Shown one piece after another: positions 58,084 through 64,000 of a stretch of 64,000 nt of DNA. Source of the stretch: Trichostrongylus colubriformis (lineage: Eukaryota > Nematoda > Chromadorea > Rhabditida > Trichostrongylidae). A program made the position numbers and the translations under genes. The notes under the pieces were generated by a model. It was not told the DNA's origin. It was given only the letters and a program-made list of their open reading frames with translations, and ran no database searches. The stretch covers positions 32,425,282-32,489,281 of the forward strand of contig OZ022258.1 of NCBI GenBank assembly GCA_963978905.1, given 5' to 3'. Position 1 is the stretch's first letter. The number at the start of each line of letters is the position of its first letter.

Positions 58084-61000
58084 AACTCCGCCTGCGGGTA
58101 ATCGCAGCCGGTCCCAAGCCCGGATAAAGGAGATGGGTTGATTCCCGGCAGGAATCGTAAAATGTAGGCTTGTAACCACATGGAGAAGACTCGCAAGGAT
58201 TTCGTAAAAGCTACCGCATTGGGGGGAGCAGATGCGTCGACATTGGTCCAGGATGTCGATGGAAAGTATGCGACTGGTCTCTCATCAAAGAAGCTTCTAT
58301 CATCGAAAACGGCACTCAGGCTCGCAACGTGGAATATCAGAACAGGTAATCATGTCGGCCAAAAAGAAATAGTGGCGCAAGAATTACTCCGTTACAGGAT
58401 CTCTGTCTGCGATCACGGAGTTCCGTATGCCAGAAAGTGGATACATGAGGATCAACTCGCCGAAAGATGGAAAGTGGAAAGTGGATGAGGCTCTATTTCT
58501 CTGGCGGTGAGCATCATACTGAAGGAGTGGGCTTCGCGGTCGACTCTAACATGCAAAAATGTCATCGCTTTTCAGCCGTTCTCGAGCAGATTGGCTATGC
58601 TTACCATCGAAGGCACTATTAGGTTGCACCTTGTTGTTGCATACGCCCCTACAGAAGCCAGCCCGGAGGAAACGAAGGATGCTTTCTATGATCAGTTGCA
58701 AACAGTCCTTGATTCGCTACCACATCTTGACATGATTGGAATTGGAGGTGATCCGAACGCCCACACGAGTGCCAACAGAGAAGGATGGGAAGACGCTTTG
58801 GGCCATTTTGGATATGGAGAAATCAATGAAGATGGAATCCGATTATTGTCATTTGCGCTGTCGAACCATCTGTTCATAGGCAAAACCGTATTTCGTCATC
58901 CTCTGAAGCATCAGCTAACATGGCGGTCCCCCAGTGGGAGGGATCTGGCTATGCTTGACTACTTTCTCATTCAAAGCCGATTTCGATCCTCTTTCTCAGA
59001 TATTCGTGTCATGCGAGGAGCTAACTGTGGATCTGATAATCATCTTATGCTTGCGTGTGTACGACTGAAACTAAAGAGCCATCAGACATCAGCGAATATA
59101 CCATCACGCAGAGACTGGAGCAAATTAGATGACGCTGTCTATAGGCAGCAATTCCAAATATCTCTGTCATATAGGTTCGCTGTTCTTACAACATTCGAAA
59201 ATGCTGACGATGCAACTGATCAACTTGCTGCGGTCGTTATTGAGTCCGCCATATCCACGTGTCCACTTCGTCGGCATCGCACTCAAGCATGGATTTCTGA
59301 TGAAACTCTTGATCTACAGGATCAACGAAAGCAATGTAAAGTGACTGATTCACAAAGATATGAGCTCCATCGTGTCGTCCGTAGTCGTCTCAGAATGGAA
59401 AGAAGGCAATACTGGTACGGTGTTGCAGCAGAACTTGAAAATCAGGCTAGCCGCAGAGATTACCGTCGACTATATGCAACTGTTCGCCGCCTCGGAGGGA
59501 GGATTAGAAGCGTCGATGACAACATCAAGAAAAGTGATGGAAGCTACGTGCGATCACGTACGGAGCGACTTGGTCGGTGGAAAGAGTATTTTTGCCAGCT
59601 CTACAACCATCCCATACCAGATGAATTGCCGCCAAATTCTTCTCACAATTATCTGGTCGATCTCATTTCCTTAGAACCTCCTGATATCGGTGAAATCGAA
59701 ACTGCAGTGAATCAGTTGAAGCGTAGGAAATCAGCGGGAAGTGATGGTGTGACAGCTGAGGCCTTGAAAGCTGGTGGTGACGTTCTCCGACAACGATTGC
59801 ACTCACTGCCACATCTTGTCTGGACCTCCGAAAAAATATCTACTTCGTGGAAGCAGGCGATCGTCGTACCAATTCACAAGAAAGGAGATACTCACGAGTG
59901 TAAGAACTACCGCGGGATTAGCTTCTTATCCATTCTTGGGAAGGTCTTCATGAAAATCATTCTCGGGCGAATCCAGCGACGACGAGAACAGATGACTCGG
60001 GAGGAACAAGCGGGTTTTCGTCCAAATCGTGGAAATCGTCCGAATTGTGACCAAATTTTCACCCTGACGCAACTCCTCGAAGAACGTGTTCGCTGCGGGA
60101 AGCGTGTCACCATCTTGTTCATCTGTTCGTTTCTGCGTTCGACAGCGTCAACCGAGTCAACTTGGGAAACGCTTGCAGCGGAAGGCATCCCCGATAAGCT
60201 AATTCGACTACTACGCAACGCATATGAAGACTCCCGTAGCAGAGTTCGCATAAAGGGATAATTGTCGGAAGAATTGTAGTCAATACTGGTGTCCGTCAAG
60301 GATGCGTGTTGTCACCTGTACTTTTCAATACTGTCATTGACGCCATCATGAAATCCGCTCAAGTGAATTAAACAGGCATACAGTTTGGAGATAGACAATT
60401 CGTCACGGATCTCATGTACGTTGATGACGTCACTATTTTCGCCAATGACGATGCTGAAGTTTGTGAAATAGTGTTCAGGATTCAAGGAACTGCAAGGCCA
60501 TGTAGGGTAGTCATCAATACTGAGAAAACGAAAGTTCTCACATCTGACGGAAGTGCTGCGCGGGTACATTTGAAAGGAAATGTTTTTGAGCAAGTTCCAC
60601 AGTTCAAGTATCTGGGCTCGACTGTGGAGGAAAAGAAAGTAGCGTCATCAACAGAAGTTGCGTGTCGGATCGGCTCAGCAACGAAGGTTTTCGGTACCCT
60701 ATCTTGGTGTGTGTGGAAGAAGCACAACATAACGATACACTTGAAAATGAAGATCTTCCTCTCCTGGTGCTACCAATACTTCTTTACGGCTCTGAAACTT
60801 GGACATTACTGCAATCTGACATCCGTAAATTGGAATCCTTTCAAATGAGATGCCTTAGACGTATACTCGGTGTCTCGCTTTGCGACAGACCGAAAAACGA
60901 AGTGATAAGACAACGACGCTGTCGCCAAACACTGTCGAAATGGAAATTGAAGAACGACGGCTTCGTTGATTTGGCCACGTTTGCAGAATGCAGCCGGAAC

Positions 61001-61246
61001 GATATCCCTACAAGACCTTATGGAGAACTCGCCCGCATGACTGGAAGATTTAGCGAGGAGTACCACAGAAGACATGGTTGAAACAGATAGAGAAAGATCT
61101 TTCTAATTGCAGACTCAGTATTCAGCAGGCAAAGATGGTAACTATGGACAGATTGCAGTGGCGGAGAACTGTGAAGACCTTGTGCACTCCAAAGGCACCT
61201 ACAGCAGCATCGATGCGAGCTGAGGAGGATAAGTAAGTAAAGTAAG
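58084..61246 (+). mobile_element. near full-length RTE-type non-LTR retrotransposon
   Basis: It is 3.16 kb, flanked by the 11-bp target duplication TTTGCAAAACC (58073-58083 and 61247-61257). It ends in an AAGTAAGTAAAGTAAG tail, the short-repeat 3' end typical of RTE elements. It starts with a GC-rich leader (GGTCCCAAGCCCGGATAAAG). It is inserted into the Harbinger-like MITE at 57972-61512. Confidence 0.88.
58180..61081 (+). pseudogene. RTE ORF: APE endonuclease plus reverse transcriptase, broken
   Basis: One frame runs 58180-60261 with a single internal TGA at 58486. It then continues in two other frames (60414-60848 and 60662-61081). The endonuclease part has LRLATWNIRTGN, GDPNAHTSANREGWED and GSDNHLMLACVR. 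The RT part has KSAGSDGVTAEALK, VPIHKKGDTHECKNYRGIS, EEQAGFRPNRG, GVRQGCVLSPVLFN and an active-site box YVDDV. The C-ter part has YGSETWTL and RRILGVSL. In intact elements this protein nicks target DNA and copies the RNA in place. A stop at 60369 and at least two frameshifts make it inactive, though the decay is light. Confidence 0.88.
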
Positions 61247-62170
61247 TTTGCAAAACCCTCGACCCAGCCACACCACAAAATGGTGATCATGACGAGAACC
61301 TACGACTTCGATTTCGAATATTGGCACAGTGCCATACTATGGCATATTCGAATTTGAATTGGGCTCTTGCCACGACCACCATACTGTAGTGTGGTTGGGT
61401 CGAGCGTTTTGCAAACGGTACGCATTATCTACTGACGCCGTCGTCTGCGACAGGCGAATGGTTGCGTCAGTTTGACGCCGTCGCCGCCGGTGCGCAAAGT
61501 ATGAACGCGGCCTAATGGTTTGACCTGGTGAAAAAAGTTGTAATGGGTCACACCAGCCGATGACCACCACCCTGTGACCATAATCTTTTTCGTGAAGAAT
61601 CAGCTCCGAAAATTGTTTCGGTGGTTCGTCGGCATCCAACCACTGTCCCGAACGTCTTCTGTTATCAAACATGATCCACTTTTCATCAAAGGTGACAATT
61701 CGGTCCAAACATGGGTGTTTCTGTTGCGCAAAAGAAGTGATGAAGAAACCTCAGGACGTGCCAATTTCTGCCCGTCAGTCAAACTGTGGGGCACCCACTT
61801 GTTGAGTTTTTTTTTTACCTTCTCAGTGTGTTTCAGACCATGTGCAACAGTGGATTTGCCAACGCCAGCTTTTCTGCAACCTCTCGAACTGTATGAATAG
61901 GTCAGCCTCCATAACACCTTCAGATCCTTGTCAGATATTGCTTTGGGTCGACCGCTACTAAGTTCATCTTCAAGACTAAAATCTCCAGAACGTGATTTGT
62001 TAAACCATTGTCGCGCGGTGCTTTCTCCAACAATATGGGCCCTCACACATCTATCGGCTGTCTCGACTGCGGATCGACCCACTTTGTGTTGAAGAAAATA
62101 TTGTCCGAAATTGCTCCCCTGACATGCTTCAAAAAGTCTTGGGAAAAAGGGGGTTTATCAAGCAATTATG

Positions 62171-62888
62171 GAACGGCAACTATTTAATTATTTATTTATT
62201 TATACATAAACTTGGTCCAGTGCGCCAGTGAAGGTATGGTAAGGAGCGAATTATACCATCAGATGTCGCATAAAATTATCAGAAATCGCATAGAATTCTT
62301 TTCAGGATGTATATTGAGACGCAAGGAAGAATGAGTTTTTTATCAGCAATGAATGTAAAAATAGTAACACGAAAAGCTGCGAATTTTTCAAACAACGTAA
62401 CAGCTTTCCGCACTATTCAAGATTACAACGGCTCTTTGGGTTGACGCTTTCAGGGTTACTGCGGAGTAACAAACATGTAGGTGACATGCACTTCTTGTGA
62501 CCTACATGGTAGCGCAACTATTTTAGCGTTTTCCGTGAAATAAACTCTGTCATGGTGCAAGATAGTTAGATGCGAGGGAAAGGTGCTATGTAGGGACATA
62601 GGAGCTAATTAATCGAGAGAGCACTTATTTTTGTTGTTCTCGTTTACTAAGCTATCCTACAAGCATCAATTGGAGACTCGAACGTGATCTTTTGACTATA
62701 AAGCCGAACGCTGAGAGGTTATGGATAATCGTGGTCATGAGTGCAGACACGTGTGACTTTGAATTTGAAAAGCTTCATAAGAATTCACCACGTGAAGACA
62801 AGTAATGCTGCTAAGGGCATGAGGATGTGTGCCATTAGGACATTGAATTCGCGTGGCCGCGTTTAGCGCACGACTGAGGTGCGGGATA
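62171..62888. other. no supported gene
   Basis: It begins with a TTTATTTATTTATTTATAC tract that might be a retroelement tail. Otherwise nothing is recognised. Confidence 0.4.
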
Positions 62889-63837
62889 CGGTCGTTTGGC
62901 GAGGCCCCTTGCGCCTGATTTGCCAATGGGGTACATGGCCCGTAACCGCCACCCCAACACCCACCTTGCGACGCACATTTTGCAACTGATAACTCGTGCA
63001 CATCACCAAACCCTAAGATGTTCGTACATAGTTAATAATGGCCATACGAAGGACTTCGTTAAACAAAAACTGCAAATTACTGACTGTTATAAACCTCATT
63101 TTATTACACTGGCGAACCGCATTGATTGTGACATATTTTCCCGTTTTCGGCTTTTTTTCGTCTCCACTACATGTTCAACAATGGGAAACACTGCTTGTTC
63201 ACTCCGGGGTAGTTGTATTTCCATCATTTAGGGGCTGTGATACAAGCTTCCGCTCAGCAATTTGCAGTGCTTCTTCAATAAGGTCTGTCGCGCACTTCAC
63301 GCGACCCCACATTGTTCCATGTACCACCCAGGTAAACACCACATGTCCGCCAGGGTCGAGACGGCGAGAAAGGCAGAAAGCTTCGAGATTGTGTGGCGAG
63401 CAGTCGCCTTTCTCATCACCCTGTCGTAATTTTGCCACCCGTTTGTCTATTTCTAAATAAATTTATAAAACCACTGAACCACTTCCCAAAAGGGAAATTA
63501 TATAAATTTCCTGTGGCTGGAAATAATAAGTCCGCCACAAGGTCCTTAATGTGGTAATTATCACTCACGTAATTCTGAGGGTTCGGTGCTGTGGAGGAGT
63601 TGCCCTCGGGTGGCAACTAGGGCCGCGTTCATAGTTTGCACCGGCAGGGCGTGGCTGCGTTCACAGGCAGAGTGGCACGGGGGAGGCAAAGAGACGCGCA
63701 GGCAACGTGACAGGGTGGCACTGCGGAGACGCAGACGCACGCAGCCACTCTGCCGCCGGCACGGCAAAGTATGTAGACGACCTACGGCCTATGTGCCCCA
63801 TTGGCAAATTAGCTGCAAGCGTCCGCGCCAAACGACA
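62889..63837. mobile_element. larger CGTTTGGCGCGGCC-family element, ~950 bp
   Basis: Left CGGTCGTTTGGCGAGGCC and right GTCCGCGCCAAACGAC are inverted. The inner arms (TTGCCAATGGGGTACATGGCC / GGCCTATGTGCCCCATTGGC) extend the pairing. The interior holds an unrecognised 140-codon plus frame (63038-63460) and a nested MITE at 63621. Confidence 0.7.
63621..63782. mobile_element. MITE, GGCCGCGTTCATAC family, nested copy
   Basis: The left end GGCCGCGTTCATAGTTTGC is intact. The right end GGCAAAGTATGTAGACGACC is damaged. The inner arms (CCGGCAGGGCGTGGCTGCG / CGCAGCCACTCTGCCGCCGG) match the 24652 copy. It lies inside 62889-63837. Confidence 0.72.
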
Positions 63838-63849
63838 TATGTACACCCC

Positions 63850-63977
63850 GATGGTGCGAGCCACGAGTGCCGTACTCGTTGAGTCCTGGAGCGATTACAA
63901 CTAGAATGAGGCGCAGGCGCAGTGCACTGTCATCGCTTCAGGACACATTCAATACGGCCTGCATAGCTCGCACCATC
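63850..63977. repeat. 128-bp foldback repeat
   Basis: GATGGTGCGAGCCACGAGT at the left pairs imperfectly with ATAGCTCGCACCATC at the right. GTCCTGGAGCGATTAC and ATCGCTTCAGGAC pair inside. It resembles the core of the TGTCAGGAT family (GCATAGCTCGCAC). Confidence 0.6.
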
Positions 63978-64000
63978 GAACGCCGTAAAGCGAATTTTCT

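Larger units (their letters stand above)
57972..61512. mobile_element. Harbinger-like MITE (GGCCGCGTTCATAC family) carrying an RTE
   Basis: The ends GGCCGCGTTCATACATTGCG and CGCAAAGTATGAACGCGGCC are inverted. TAA flanks both sides (57969-57971 and 61513-61515). Without the RTE it would be about 0.37 kb. Its own inner arms (GTTTGCAAAACC, CTCGACCCAGCCACAC / GTGTGGTTGGGTCGAG) pair around the RTE site. Confidence 0.8.
57308..62170 (-). mobile_element. mariner, minus strand, split by a 3.7-kb nested insertion
   Basis: The 3' end at 57308 is TTAGGTTGTCC next to TA. 57308-57778 encodes the transposase C-ter part (LHTPYSSDLSTTDYHLFKHF) on the minus strand. 61513-62130 encodes the N-ter two thirds: WFNKSRSGDFSLEDE, then GRPKAISD, then DRIVTFDEKWIMFDN with the first catalytic Asp, and QWLDADEPP. 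The reading is collinear across the gap (FSPGQTI before it, SYFEEIDEMY after it), so one mariner was opened by the insertion. Frameshifts and stops are also present. The upstream TIR is not clear. Confidence 0.82.

Noticed and set aside
63038..63460. 140-codon plus-strand ORF
   Set aside because: It is inside the 950-bp TIR element; the opposite strand is also open over part of it and no domain is recognised.
1..64000. CRISPR arrays, bacterial operons, phage or plasmid features
   Set aside because: Spliced genes, mariner/RTE elements and nematode-type MITEs show this is eukaryotic nuclear DNA; no spaced identical repeats of CRISPR type are present.

Overview
This 64 kb window looks like nuclear DNA of a nematode, most likely a strongylid (hookworm or barber-pole-worm type). 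That assignment is inference. It rests on many introns of about 50-80 bp with TTTCAG-type acceptors, nematode-style RTE and mariner elements, and a very dense load of MITEs. Most single-frame ORFs are shadows or transposon debris. The real host genes only appear when short exons are joined across introns.

Five host genes can be assembled. (1) Plus strand, 1654-5148: the C-terminal half of a rhodopsin-class (peptide-type) GPCR, five exons covering TM5, TM6, TM7 and the tail. (2) Plus strand, 22215-26072: a complete compact SIX-class homeobox gene, six exons, 218 aa. (3) Minus strand, 34903-30464: a complete cyclophilin with a mitochondrial-type leader, five exons, 197 aa, with one 3.7 kb intron. 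(4) Minus strand, 43435-38788: a TRM13-type tRNA 2'-O-methyltransferase with CCCH and CHHC zinc fingers. (5) Minus strand, 50028-44165: a complete choline/ethanolamine phosphotransferase (CEPT family), nine exons, 368 aa, with the full CDP-alcohol motif and a GC-AG intron. Genes 5, 4 and 3 run in the same direction on the minus strand; the first two are only about 0.7 kb apart. They are otherwise unrelated housekeeping functions (phospholipid synthesis, tRNA modification, protein folding).

The rest is a layered mobile-element landscape. At 1-1233 there is a minus-strand LTR element with its interior collapsed. At 7.5-9.6 kb there are broken LINE pieces. At 11-17 kb there are inverted repeats, tRNA-like sequence and a TGATAA-rich repeat. 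At 26.7-29.8 kb there are a long-TIR element, a near-perfect foldback element and a Tc1-like element. At 37.4-37.9 kb there is a tRNA-derived SINE cluster. The introns of the cyclophilin, TRM13 and CEPT genes carry several MITEs and a mariner. At 52633-56608 there is a complete LTR element with a 6-bp target duplication, no visible pol gene and a peculiar recurring CGTAG motif. At 57.3-62.2 kb a mariner is interrupted by a Harbinger-like element, which is itself interrupted by a near full-length RTE with an 11-bp target duplication. At least three MITE families recur through the window.

I saw no classical gene cluster or defence system. The most unusual items are the CGTAG-rich LTR element, the three-layer nested insertion, the 127-bp-arm foldback element and the very short SIX protein.
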